A stretch of DNA of 64,000 nt from the NCBI RefSeq assembly GCF_949628265.1, contig NC_088787.1, positions 15,986,501-16,050,500 of the forward strand, written 5' to 3'. The notes under the pieces are model-generated. The model saw only the letters and a list, made by a program, of their open reading frames with translations. It was not told the DNA's origin and ran no database searches. Made by a program: the position numbers and the translations under genes. Shown here piece by piece: positions 52,401 to 64,000 of the stretch. The DNA is from Cloeon dipterum. Lineage: Eukaryota > Arthropoda > Insecta > Ephemeroptera > Baetidae. Numbering within the stretch: the stretch's first letter is position 1; each line of letters opens with the position of its first letter.

Positions 52401-52413
52401 CTATGTCCATGGA
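43471..52413. other. Gene desert upstream of the eyegone-type gene
   Basis: Nine kilobases with no supportable gene. GC-richer islands occur at about 44480-44830, 45580-46220, 46850-47560, 48440-49330, 50080-50580 and 51950-52413, separated by very AT-rich DNA. The islands carry long frames on both strands at once, as expected of compositional bias. Their spacing upstream of a developmental regulator makes enhancer function plausible but unproven. The 5' UTR and promoter of the gene at 52414 lie at the right end. Confidence 0.4.
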
Positions 52414-52620
52414 ATGATGCTCGTGTCCGCCGAATCGACCAACAGCTGCTGCACCGCTCCGGCAGCCGCAGTCGTCGCCACTTCCGCCTCCACCAGCCCC
52501 ACGTCGGCCGCCAACATTGTCTGGAAGATGGACCCGCCACCCCTGGCATCCCTGTCCTGCACCTCCTCGGCCGGTGAGTACCACTCGACGCCCGGCGAGC
52601 GTCTTTTGGTGTCGCGGATG
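51950..52620. promoter_or_regulatory. CpG-rich promoter and first exon of the eyegone-type gene
   Basis: Sharply GC- and CpG-rich block in AT-rich surroundings, covering the sequence upstream of, and the whole of, the first coding exon. No TATA box was seen. A four-codon upstream frame (ATG TCC ATG GAA stop) ends just before, and overlaps, the chosen start, which could dampen translation. The long frames on both strands in this block are compositional. Confidence 0.5.
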
Positions 52621-55600
52621 CGTTTTACAAGTGCGGCCTCAAGCTTCGTTTTTTGTGGATCGTGTGCTGTGTGTTTTGAGGGTTGAAACTAGAAAATGCC
52701 TTATTTTGGTGCATTCTGAAATTCCCGGGTTTATTATTGAAACATTTTTTTTAAATTTTTAGTCTGAAAAATTTATTTCAACTTTTAAATTTGGCTTAAA
52801 AATTAAAATTCAAAAAACATTTTATTCATTCGTAATTTATTTGACAACTTGTTCAGTAAAATAAACTCGCATTCCGATCTCAGGTCGCTGGACTATATTC
52901 TCAGCCAGCTCAATAAAACTGTTTTTTATTATCAAATCACATTAAAGCCGCTCCTTGCAGTAGATTGAAACTAAGTACACTTGTTGCGCAACAATCACAC
53001 ACGTCCCATTAGCCGAAAGTTCCAATTCCCGATCTTGCGGCTGCACGCACATTTATTATTTATATATAATGATTGAGCATACGGCAGTTATATAGAAGTG
53101 CGCGCGCGGATCAATTTTTTCTTTGCTTATCTGCACGGGGCAATTTGGTCCTAATGTGACAACAATCACTCAGCATCAGCGGCGGCAGTGCGGGAATTAT
53201 CGAACCGCTGATCGAATTTTGGCTACCCTGTGCGCATACCCAACACCCATCAAAACCACACGATCCCAAAGTGCTGGAAACCGGTTTTCGCCTGCAGCCT
53301 TTTTGTGGCCGGTCCAGCTAGCGCGCTTTTATTATACACACACACACACACACACACACACAACTCGTGCATCCGTCCTCAGGTGGGTGCAAAATACGTA
53401 TTGGGTCTCGTTTATTATTTCGGCAAAAAGTGTTAGCTAACTTTTGTCTCAACACACAATTTGGCGTGAATAATAATTTATGCTAATTAAACAGCGCGAG
53501 CTTTCCTCAAAAAGCAGTGTAATAAAACGGCTCGCGAGATATTCAGACGCGACTTTAGCTGGAATATTTTATTACTGAAATTAAATCAAAATTGAATGAT
53601 ATTGTAAATTTTACTGATTTTCACTTATGAACACATTCACTTCAGGAAAACTTCAATTTGCAGATGAGAATTAAAAAAATAACTAAAGTCAATAAATATT
53701 CGAATCATATAATTTCTAGATATTTAAAATATTGCAAATTCCCAAAAAAAGATTTATATTTAATCAAAAAAAAGGCTAATTTATAATAATATTTAAAAAT
53801 AACATGTAATCACCGCCTCTTCTGAACCGAGTTGCTTCAGCAGGGGGTTGATTTGCATAAATCTGTCTTAATTTATTCTATCAGTGAGCATTCGATAAGA
53901 TTGCACGGCGACACTGTAGCGCGCGGCACCCTCGGCTTCCGGCCGCACCGTTTCGGCCGGGTGTTTGCTGCTTGCCTCGAGTTACCCATTATCGCGGCGA
54001 GATCGAATTGTAAAATTATATTTACCTCCTGCTGACTGCACCTGACCGCCTTTTATAGGCTCTAATTAGGAAGGATTCCAGCCACACACTGCCTGTGATT
54101 GCATTTTAACACACCATAAATCAACCGCCGACCCAAGGAAATGTCAAAAAAATTATTTCGGTTGGCGCAAACGCACTGATTTTGAGAAGCGTTTCTAAAT
54201 AAAATATAATGAGCAGGAATTTCTTTCATTCTTTGGAACAGGAAAGTCGGCATTGAGGTTGGCATTTGAAACACTGATTTCCTTTGAGAGTGCTTTTCCC
54301 TCAGGAGAATACAAAAATAAATCATTTTCACTCAAGAACGCCTCGGATCTGCTATGTATCTGACAATTAAGCTGTGTTTTTTTATATATTCCTGGTTACC
54401 AAGGATAATTTATCATTACACAAGTATTGAGTTTCGTTTTACTATTGGTTTTCATATCTCACACACTATTTAAGGTGTATTGAAAATAGTTATATATAGT
54501 TAAATATATTTTATAATAATCAATTGACCAAAAATTAGAATCAGCTTTTATGTATTCAAAGTAATTTTATTGCCGATCAGCAGATTGACTGTTCCTCATA
54601 TATTATACATCTCCACATCCAAAATGACAACAAAATAACAAAAATATCGTTTGGTTTATAAGAGGGAACAAAATCGGTCGTGTGTTCAGTTCAGTATTCT
54701 ACAAAATATATATCTGGCTAACTTTTTGTAAGAATGCACTTGAGTTCACGTCCATGTATAGATTCGGTGACAAATTGCTTTTATCATATTTTAAAAAGCC
54801 TTTACCCTAAACCTAACTTTTTTAACTGACAGTAGAGGATTTTAAACAATATAAAATAATAATGAAACAAACAGAAACCTTAATCCAACTTATTACGCCA
54901 AAATATACTATATGTTTTAGCGGTTTTAGCATACAGCGAATAGCGAGTCATAAGAAACCCCCCAATGTGTAACGTGCAGCAATAAATTTTTCTGACAAAC
55001 AGACAAGAATTTAAACCTTCTCAAATTTGCTCCTATTATGCATGCACGCACAAATAAGGTTGTTTGTGGGAGAAGAAACGTCTGCTGATTGATATCAAGC
55101 TGTTGTAAATAAGCCAAAAATGAGATAAGCGCATGGAAGTAAATTATTATCATGGATAAGGGAAGCCAAGCCTATTTAAAACACCACCTGCGCTGAACTC
55201 TTTATTAAGAGGCATAAAAGCAAACAGAGCATAGGCAACTCACCGCTTCACAAATGATGGAAAGTCACTTGTGTGTCATAAAATTCCCCAAACGTGATGA
55301 AAAGGCGACAAAATTCCACTTAAAAGCGTGAAAGCAATCAAGCCGTAGAGCGTAAAACAGGAAATTAAATTAACTTTTCACGTATGCACGCGCAGTAATG
55401 CATCTCTCCCTGCCTCACTCTCAATCACCGAAAATTGGAAAATTGTGGAGCACAAAATTGCGCTTCTGATTCTGAATCACGATTTCCACGAAATGGCATG
55501 CGCGTGTTTTTCTGAAAACTTCGGTTGCCATTTGAAAATTCGAAACCGTTGGCACATATAGTTGTGAAATCATTTGTGCCGCACCGGAAAATTGGAGCAG

Positions 55601-58600
55601 CCGCCGGTGTGAAACGCTTCGTGTAGTCCGCGCGCGGCACCAATGCCCATTTGTTGATTATTTCCGATTTTCAACTACACTCTTTTCAAGGTAAATCATG
55701 ACCGGCCCTGCAGCCACTCGGCAATAAAAATACCTGCGTGCCGAAATAATTATGCAGCACACACGCGGGAGAGAAATATATTGTTTTTGTTGGTTCTTGC
55801 GAGTGATCATCGTCATGATTTACACGCGGCGGACACGACCTCGAGCAAATAAACAAAAAAAAAAAAAACGCGCGTGAAAAATTAGCCCGTTTAATTTTCC
55901 TCTCTCCTTGCCGAGTGCGTATTTTCATTTGCGTAATTGGGCAACACGACTAACACGCACAAACATGATGTTTTAATTTTATGTTGTTGCTTTTGTTGCG
56001 AACAGTTAGGAAACGATTTTTGCCTCTCGTTCGTCGATTGCCAGCCAGCTCGCTGCATAGCGGAAGTGTGATGATTTGCGTCGAACTGGTGCACACAAAT
56101 TTGACGCCTGTAACACTCTGAATCGTTCTGGTCGTGGGGAACCTCTCTAAAATTTTTGAAAAATGGTTTTGATAGAAAAAACTTTAATAATTTGAGGCTC
56201 TAATGGTTTCTAGTATGATATATGTGTAGTGCACAATGTTAATTTTTTTCTAAATTATTGAGCACGTTTTGTACGCTTACAAGTATTATTTTTCATTTAT
56301 TTTTTATAATTAAATGATAAGAAACTATTATATGATGTTTTCTGCAAAAGTTATCAAAGATTTTCTAAACAATACCACACGCACCACACACAATTGATAT
56401 GATTTATATTTAATTTTCCGTCATGATACGAACTATTAATAATACACAAAAACTTTAAAGTAAAGCATTTACAGAAAATTTGTGAAAAATCCATTACGTT
56501 TACTATAGGAAATATTATCAAAAAATTAGGGAAAAGCTAAAATATCCCCCGGTTGCAGTTTAAATTTGTGAGAAAATTGGCTCAAAAGCTTGCAAGCGAG
56601 CACTGTCTCCCTATTGCAAATCATGATTTATTTCACCTGAGGGTAAAATTACCTCATAATTCGCACATCATTGGATAGATGATGATGAGAGGGATCGAAA
56701 AATCATTGACAAAACCGTTTGATTTTCGAGGAATCTGAAATTTAACAGTTCCTCGGTATACTGATTTCGTTATATACTGTACACATACTGTAGAGATAAA
56801 AACTGTAGCTAAATTTCACAGATATATTAATTTAATTGAGCTTCTTGCAATAGTCAACAATGCAAAATCGTCTAATTGTTGAGTAATTAAGGAGGATTGA
56901 TGCTGCCACCCTAGAAAATCCTTGTTATCAATACATGAACACATATCCCTTAGGATTTAGTCAAAGCCAAAATTAACCTAAGAGGCAATGTAAATTTTTG
57001 AGAAAAGTGGCTGCAAAGTTCGAATGCTTTATAAATAATGGTGAGGGCTGTCTCCTTACTTGAAATCAATTTATTTCACAACAAAATGTTTCCCTAAAAA
57101 GTTCCATACTTTCATAAGCTGTTGGACAGATCTCGTCGAGAGGAATCGAAATCTGACAAGAAAATGTGATCAAATAAGCGCTTTAATTTTTGGAGAAAAT
57201 TTGCAAAATTTGAATTTTTACTGTAGCGCAAGGATATATTTTTTTAAATTGTAGAACAAATTATCTATCAATCTCCTGCTTATTGCATCCACAATTCAAA
57301 TATTTTTCAATTGTTGCCCTGTATCAATACTTTAAAAATCAGCATCTCGATTTTAGCTCAACAAAGGAAAAGTTCAATTTTTTGGGACACGTGCCTCATC
57401 ACCTTTTTGTGCTTGATACGTTTTTATTCAATTGTAATGTCTTCATATACCAGCGGTCTCTTCGGTCTCGCTCCGACCCTAATTAATCGTAAGCACCTGC
57501 ACTGTAATTTCACGGAATACAAATAACAGCAATATTTGCCGCGGTTCAAATATGATACAACCAGGGATTATTAAATTCGGGAGACCACCTACAACCAAAA
57601 CCGCATCGCATAACCTAATTATAACCGGCTCAACCCTTTTGAACCCTTCTGAGTTCTCTCTCGAAGGGTCAGCGATCACAAAAAGGAGATCATTTTTTGC
57701 TGGCCGCTCGCGAGCCGAAAGGAGGCGTAGTGAAAAATGCGCGACGATGCGGCAGGTGCGGCCCAAAAAGGCATCATCATCATTTATGCTTTTTGTTTTC
57801 TTTCTCTCACTATTCAGGCGCGCGGTAATTTTCAGCAGATGGTCAGTTACAGTCTCAGTGATACGATTTGAATATTTTAGAAAGGGCGGCGCGAGCTCAA
57901 ACAAAAAATGTGTTTATAATAGTGTTTTGTCGGAACGTGAGTGTGTGTGTGTGTATCTGCGGCATTTCAATTTCTCCGCTCGGTGGCATTAGCATACATA
58001 ATAATGCAGATGTTGCGGCGAGGAGCGTTAAAAATTTAATGCCCTTATAATGAAATATTTGTGTTGAGAAACAAGACACCCAAATTAACACTTTAGCATT
58101 ATGTGTAATAATGGTGATTATATATCCGCGCACCGGCAGGATGGTGGTAAAAAAGCTGTGTGTGTATACTAAGTGAGGAGCCGTGAACACATTAATACAC
58201 GTATACAAACTGTCATAATCTATTTTGCATTTTTAACTCACTTTCACCGTTGCTAATAGCGTTTCCTTAATTACCTTCCTCTGCAGATTGCAATTTTCGA
58301 ACAACCTGCACCGTGTAAAAGCTTTTCCGATACTTTGTGTAATAAAATGTTTCTGTCATTTTCTATGCCAATGGATGTTTATCTTGTAAGTAATATTAAT
58401 TTCTAATTGCTACAAAAATACTTGCAGATTTAATCATCCTTGAGTTTACTTTTCAATTTAACCTGTGTTATTTTATTTTGATACAAAAATCAACAGTAAA
58501 TGATAGCAGCTTTAAAGTTGAGTGATACGGATTAAAAGTTTTAAAAATATATTTCCTTTTAATGAGAATTTTCGGCGCCAAGACATCAAACACAAATATT

Positions 58601-61600
58601 TTTACTGCCGTTAAAGCTGCCACCAAGTTGAAATTTCAATTGGCTATGCACATAATTCATTAACATAAAAAGCGATCTAGATTTTGCTGTTCTGAATCAG
58701 TTTTCAGCTGCCACGTTATCAATTTGTAATACAAATTCTGAATAATTCATCAGCGGCGTGAAACAGAAAGTGCCGCCGTCGGTCGGTTTCCAGGTGGGTC
58801 GGCCACGGCTATTTCCGCGACCTGACCCATCTGCACAGCCCTGATGTCGCGCGCATCACTCGTGTGTGTGTTTTTTGCGTAATTATAACGTTAGGCGACA
58901 AGGCAGCAGCTCTCTCTTTCACTTAACTTAATTTGAATAATGGTCATTCGGGCAAAGGACGCGGCAAACGTCCTTGCAGGTGATCTCCTCTGACTGCGTA
59001 TCTCGCTGGTAGCCGCGCGCAAATTATGTGCTGGAGCACACTTTTGTTGCAATCGAACGTACAACAAACTGCTCACGGCAGGTGGCACGTTAGAGAGAGG
59101 CCTGTTTAATTGTTGGCGCGGACAGAATGTCAAATTTTGCACGCGTGCAAACCTCTTTTGCAGCGTTTCTTTTCTTCACTCCCAAGTCAATTTGTTCAGG
59201 ATGATTATGGGGAAAGACTTGGGGCTATGATTGCTCCATTCAGTGCAAAATATATATACAGCACTGTGTGGATGTTAAATAAACACGATGACTAAGAATT
59301 ATCCTGCACATAAAGGACCTTTGTTTTTATTTTTCAAACTCATTTGGCTTGCTTGTCTGCTGATTTTATATCATTAAACACGGCCAATTTACTGGATGAT
59401 TATTCGTTGTTACTATGCAGTACGCACGTTATAAAATCCTTAAATTTGGCTTCCTATTTTGTGCATTTTTCGAAACAAAATTAATTTCCCCCTGCACATT
59501 GACAAGGGCAAATCATTGTTTGTGATATTTTCATCCTTTTTTTAAAAAAATTTCAGGGGTAATGAAATCCTAATCATTTTATTTCATATTAAGCCTTAAA
59601 CCAGATGTGCATAAAATCAAGCATGCTGCAAATTTAGAACGGAAAGGCATCACAGTTTTTTGCCCCTAAGGCCACTGATCTGACCGTTAAATAAAGGAAA
59701 GCGCCTGTATTTTTTTCGCCTCGCTTGATTAGCTGTCGCGCATCCACTTATACGAATTTCTTCGATAACAATAGATTCACTCGTGGCCGCGGCAACAATG
59801 ATGGAAATGGTGCCACGCATTGCCGCCCAGAGAGAAGAAAAATTCAAAGCCTCATCTCGAATATTGGGAATGTTGGCGAAAGAAATGGTAATAAAGCATT
59901 TCGATTCGCTCGCCGTTGGCTAATTAGAGTGTTGGCTGAGAAAAAAGGAAGTGCGGGAGAAAGATTTTTAATTTACAGCAGCCATAAAGATAAAAAGCGC
60001 GAGCTAAAATGTTGCATTGTCTCGCCGCGGTAACAATGGCAATTCATTATTTCATTGAGATTAGTAATTAATGTATGCGTGGGTTAAGTGCTTTTTCTAA
60101 TCAGGAAGCAACGCTCGAAATTCATTTTGCATCATTTGCATGCAGGCAATCTCGAGCGAGCCAGCCACAGCGCATTGCCTCCCGTGTGTGTAGAGTGTAG
60201 ATTAACGATTTTTGCTCAGCAGCCTTTATTGCTCTTGCTGCCGACGCTGCTGCTGTTGGAGAAAAGGCGAATGTGTGCATAAATAAGTACATATCCTCCG
60301 CTCACTCACACTAGTCATGTTAATATTATGGCGTGGTCTGCTCGCGTTTATTGCATTGTTCACTAAACATGTGCAGCATGACAAGCCGTAAATTTATTGC
60401 ACAAAAGCCTTTCATGTACATATTATTATGTACCATATTATTCTGCTTGTACATGAACCAGTTCCCGACTAGGATTCAAAATTAAATTATCAGTTCATAG
60501 TTCGCTTGCTTTGTAAGTGAATAATTTATTTTCATTGCAACTTCCGCAAATCTATGCGTCTCTCTCATGTTCACTTCATTTCAACCTATAAATCACCTGT
60601 AATGACATTATATAGAGTCAGACTTCACTTCTATGGTTCGAAATGCAGTGTTTGTGCACATCGTAATGCATATATTTGTATGTTAACATTGATTTTACGC
60701 AAAATGTAACTTAACGCGAGTTGATTGGTAGCTAGAGTATGATGATATATTCTGATACTTTTCATCTTTCAAATCAATGTGCTTATAATAACAAAGTTTT
60801 TAAATTGCTGTTAAGACTAAAACTGTTATAATATTTTCATTTACGTTAGATCTGTACTATACACACAATTCTGGATATGGTTTTTTGCCTAGCTTAAAAT
60901 TGGGCCACATGTTTTAATTTGCGAGGAACTTGACTGCAAAGTTTAAAATGCTAATAAAGCGAAGACTTCTTGTCTTTTTAGTACAAATAATCATGGTTTT
61001 AATACACCCGAAGGAAAATTAACTTTCATGTAATACGCACCGTTGGATAGGTCGTGAAGAGAATAAAAATCAAGCGAAAACAAGAACAAGCAGTTTAAAA
61101 TTTTTGAAAGTATTTGGGTAAATCTGGATTCTAATTTATGCTCGGTCCTGATTTGATATTTTCACATTGTAGAGGTAATTTTTTGTGAATTCCACTAGCA
61201 ATTGTTTCAATGAACCTCTTGATGGATCCAAAAATCCCTCTTTACAAGACAAAATGTTGAACATTAAGTTTATTTCTTGCTCCGGCGACACATTCGTCTT
61301 TTTGCGTTGCAGTGGGTTATATTTCGGTTTGACTCGAGCGTTTTGCTGTTGGGCTGAAAAAGTTGGCGAGGGAGCAGGTCAGCGAGAATAATTGAGCAGC
61401 AGCTCTCTGGCAAACAAACTCACGCGCGGCGGCAGCGGCTCGACAATGCCTAGCTGGTGTAGCATGAATAATGGGCTGCTTTACATAAATTACACGCACC
61501 AATACACTTGGTAAATAGCGAGCTGGATTTTCAGCGCAGGCCGTGTGTCCATTATTTTACTCAATCTTGTTTTCTAACGCTGTTTGCTTAAACGTCGATC

Positions 61601-63110
61601 ATGCTGACACTTCTTCAGCGCCGGCCGCGCTCTAGCTTCTTCATGAGGTGTAATTGGTGGGCTCACGCGACACCTATTTCTGCATCTCTTTTTCCGAGTG
61701 CCACCTGACGACGGCCCATCGATCCAATTAGGGACACTTTGCTGCCTTTTACCACTGCTTTAAGCTTGTTACTAGTTTGCTCTTTAAATAATGGCATGAG
61801 TTGTCTGCTGCTTTTGTGATGCCCTGGCTGGCCACGCGGCGCCTACACAAATAAATTGATTAATTATTTTTCTCGCTGCGCGCGTTTTGTACGGATTCTC
61901 TTTCTGAGCTTTCGCTTCGCGCGTGTGTGTTTGTGGGCATGTGTGCTTCTGTTTTCTTGCAAACAGCAGGCGCAGGCAGCCGCAGTGTTGGTATGGTTTA
62001 TTATACGCCACATACAAATCCACGGCGGTGTGAGTGCGTGCCTGCTAGTTTTGTGCTGTAAGTGTGTGTGACTCGGGCGAGTGTCTGTGTGCCACTCATT
62101 GCCAAGTGTATAATCAATCAATAGCACAACAAAGCCACTGGAGTGAGCAAACTAGTGTTGCTGCTTGGACGTAGGTTTTATCTGTTTTATCGTCCTCCAA
62201 GTGCACTCACGGCTTTCTAATCGTAATTATTATTCCGTTCGATGCGATCTGGAAAGCATCTTTTATTAAACTTCTATTTAATATGCTTACTATACACCGG
62301 AATGTGGTTATTTAATTGCAAATTACATCAATGTGTATACGAGCAAATTAGTCTTTCGTTTATAGCTCACAATTAATTTGTTTAACAAATGTTTACAATG
62401 TCAACGTCCAACGATTAATTGAGATATTAAATCGAGTGCTTTATAAATAACTCTGAAACAGCTGAAGCTCAAATTTCATGCATTTATTTTAGGATTACGA
62501 TAGTATATGCTTCCATGATATCGTCAAGTGGTAGAGAAATTTTTCTGTGGAAAATCATATCAGCCTTCTTCGATATTGCTCTTTAGACAATAAATTTTAA
62601 AAAGGTTATAAATCGTTTAAATTGCATCATATCTTGAAAATTTGTTTTTCAAATTCAAATTATGGGTTGTGGATGAAAAAGTGTTGAATATTCTGTGCAG
62701 TAATTTATAAATATAAAGACACACAGGACAGGGGCAATTTAAGAAAGAGAATTCTAAATTTGTTAAGTGCTCTTCTAGTCCGCTGTAGCTGAACACCTAA
62801 TAATCAAATATAATGTATATTTAACAATTTATGGAATACTCAATCAAAAGAATATTTATTTGACTCTTTCTGTTTGCAGTAAGTCCAACAAACGCAGCAG
62901 CAGCTGCCGCTGCGGCAGCCGCGGCCGCCGCCTCCAGTCTACCCCCGCAACTCAGGGACCTATATGGGGCGGTCACCCCCGGCAGCCACCATCCCCTCGC
63001 CAATCTGGTGTCTCAACAACGCTTCCTGGAGCTGTCCAGGTTCGGCATCAGACAGTACGACCTCGCCCAACACATGTTGACGCAGCAAGGGGCAGTTAGC
63101 AAACTTCTTG
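52414..63110 (+). CDS. eyg: Eyegone / twin-of-eyegone-type Pax protein, 5' part
   Basis: Partial gene: two coding exons, 52414-52573 and 62880-63110, joined in phase 1 across a 10.3 kb intron (CCG/gtgagt, tgtttgcag). In flies Eyg/Toe are Pax-related nuclear repressors for eye and thorax growth; their paired domain keeps the C-terminal RED half but lacks most of the N-terminal PAI half. Here 130 residues are visible. The N terminus is Ala/Ser/Thr-rich (MMLVSAESTNSCC), and an Ala tract of about 12 residues with mixed codons precedes SSLPPQLRDLYGAV. Then come FGIRQYDLAQHML and TQQGAVSKLLG, the segment leading into the RED half in Eyg rather than the ordinary Pax GCVSKILG context. The rest of the paired domain and the homeodomain must lie beyond 64000. 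Met 52414 and Met 52417 are tandem start candidates. Which of the two fly paralogues it matches cannot be told. Confidence 0.8.
52574..56462. other. Intron 1 of the eyegone-type gene, left part
   Basis: No internal gene recognised. An AC microsatellite lies at 53336-53362. GC-richer islands (about 53830-54060, 55380-56100) hold frames on both strands with no support; these may be intronic enhancers. Confidence 0.4.
53336..53362. repeat. AC dinucleotide microsatellite
   Basis: Uninterrupted ACAC run of 27 bases inside the eyegone-type intron; a simple, probably length-variable repeat. Confidence 0.95.
56463..56860 (+). repeat. Dispersed repeat family A, copy 3
   Basis: Aligns in direct orientation with copies 4 and 5 and with the reverse complement of copies 1 and 2. 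Blocks in order: ttacagaaaatttgtgaaaaa, gagaaaattggctc, aaatcatgatttattt, cataattcgcacatcattgga, gagagggatcgaaaa, and gtagagataaaaactgtagc. It is the longest copy seen. Confidence 0.75.
56905..57285 (+). repeat. Dispersed repeat family A, copy 4
   Basis: Directly follows copy 3 in the same orientation, about 45 bp away. Shared blocks include aacctaagaggcaatg, aaatttttgagaaaa, gctgtctcc, gttggacaga and gagaggaatcgaaa. A local tandem duplication of the element, or nested insertion, is likely. Confidence 0.65.
57286..60849. other. Intron 1 of the eyegone-type gene, middle part
   Basis: No gene recognised. GC-richer islands at 57540-58050, 58740-59150 and 59640-60300 carry unsupported frames on both strands. 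A short GT run lies near 57940-57953. Confidence 0.4.
60850..61225 (+). repeat. Dispersed repeat family A, copy 5
   Basis: Shares atacgcaccgttggatagg, aaaatcaagcgaaaac, aaatctggattct, ggtcctgattt and cacattgtagaggtaa with the other copies, the last three best with the minus-strand copies at 27.4 and 30.0 kb. Confidence 0.7.
61226..62879. other. Intron 1 of the eyegone-type gene, right part
   Basis: No gene recognised. A GC-richer island at 61310-62130 has overlapping frames on both strands. The splice acceptor tgtttgcag ends the intron. Confidence 0.4.
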
Positions 63111-64000
63111 GTGAGTTTCGAAAAGCTTCACCTTTTGAAAATGGTAATTGACATTCACTATTTTAATTTTTCGCGGCATTTGAAACGCATTTCACGCAAC
63201 GGCTATAGTGATTAAGTGCGCGTGATAACTTCTTGGCAGTCGAGTTAGATATTTTAATTTCGCTAGCAAGCCCTAAATAAAACGAGAATCGACAGGAGAG
63301 GGTCAAAAAGTCAGAACTGTTCTCACAATCTGAATCTTTATGGGCTGTGCGTTTGGAAGTGCTGTCGACATGGATGTATGAAAAACAAAAGCAATCAGCG
63401 AAAATGAGCGGCTCGCCTGAGAATCGGCGTAGAGGCCGTTTTTCGCGTGATCGGCAGCGATTAGCCGGGGAAACACGAATAATAATCGCGCGGACGCTAA
63501 TTAAATCGCATTTTTTGACATCGCCGAGAGGAGAGTTCGAATCTGAAGGGAAATAATTGGCATGTATGTGGGCCTAATTAAAAATGCGAAGGAAACGGGC
63601 ACCAAGATGGCCGCCAAAGTGTCGCGTGTCTCTGACTCCTCCCTGGGCCAAGTACCATTATTATTCCTGCGCTTCCATTTCAGGGCGGAATCGCCCGCAG
63701 GCATTGTCACTCCCACGATGATTATTAATGGCAGGCCGCGGGCGATGCTTATTGATTCCCAAAGCGAACGGAGCCGACGCAATTAAAAAAATAGTTTCCG
63801 CGATCGGCGCGTATCTCGTCTAAACTAATTTTGGGGCCCTTCACCTCAAGTGAAATCGTGCAATTTCCATGCAGAATTAGTTAGTTGCTCGGTTTGGAAA
63901 TTGAATCAGCTCACACGATTGTGCGCGTTATTCTGCAGGCACTTTTCTTCTAATATGCAAATACTGTCGCCTCACTCTGAAAATTTTTGGCGCTAACGAG
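63111..64000 (+). other. Intron 2 of the eyegone-type gene, partial
   Basis: Begins with a strong donor (gtgagt) after the codons for SKLL and runs off the window. No continuation of the paired domain is seen in the remaining 890 bp; a GC-richer block at 63380-63830 has only unsupported frames. Confidence 0.5.

Noticed and set aside
52053-52549. Several GC-rich Ala/Arg/Pro-rich frames on both strands near the first eyegone-type exon
   Set aside because: Open frames on both strands at once are a by-product of high GC content; none has splice or domain support.
57479-57992. 141-codon minus and 146-codon plus frames within the eyegone-type intron
   Set aside because: They overlap each other antisense, have no splice continuity with flanking exons and no recognisable domain.

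Overview
This is AT-rich nuclear DNA from an arthropod, almost certainly an insect. Genes have short GT-AG introns, and the recognisable proteins are closest in layout to insect ones (fat-spondin with reeler, spondin-N, TSP1 and Kunitz domains; ISWI with HAND-SANT-SLIDE; an eyegone-type Pax gene). The order of insects cannot be fixed from the sequence alone.

Layout. (1) 0-9 kb, mostly minus strand: a cluster of at least six small genes for secreted proteins. Each has a signal peptide and at least one two-cysteine module, C-X10-C or C-X12-C. The module resembles secapin, a hymenopteran two-cysteine peptide. Two of the genes have two exons, each exon carrying one module; I assembled both by matching splice phase. 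A plus-strand gene (8687-9017) encodes a related-looking Ser/Thr-rich secreted protein without the module. (2) 9.5-10.2 kb: a four-exon degenerate C-type lectin. (3) 11.6-13.8 kb: a nine-finger C2H2 gene best read as transcription factor IIIA, followed by a zinc-finger pseudogene. (4) 16.1-19.0 kb: fat-spondin, 11 exons, plus strand. (5) 19.15-23.13 kb: ISWI, 13 exons, minus strand, convergent with fat-spondin and probably overlapping it in the 3' UTRs. (6) 23.3-52.4 kb: about 29 kb with only one weak two-exon orphan ORF (38.4-39.2 kb) and several short repeats. (7) 52.4 kb to the end: a CpG-rich first exon, a 10.3 kb intron and a second exon that runs into a Pax-type paired domain, read as the 5' end of an eyegone / twin-of-eyegone orthologue. 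The gene continues beyond the window. The gene-poor 29 kb and the large intron are what one expects around a developmental regulator.

Repeats found by eye: an approximately 380 bp family with five copies (27.4, 30.0, 56.5, 56.9, 60.9 kb); an approximately 390 bp family with three copies (intron 1 of TFIIIA, 35.0 and 43.1 kb); a 387 bp hAT-like terminal-inverted-repeat element at 37.7 kb; a fold-back repeat at 10.3-10.65 kb; a perfect 19-bp hairpin at 26.4 kb; and an AC microsatellite at 53.3 kb. No tRNA, rRNA, CRISPR or viral gene was recognised. Exon boundaries come from reading frame and splice consensus, with no transcript evidence.
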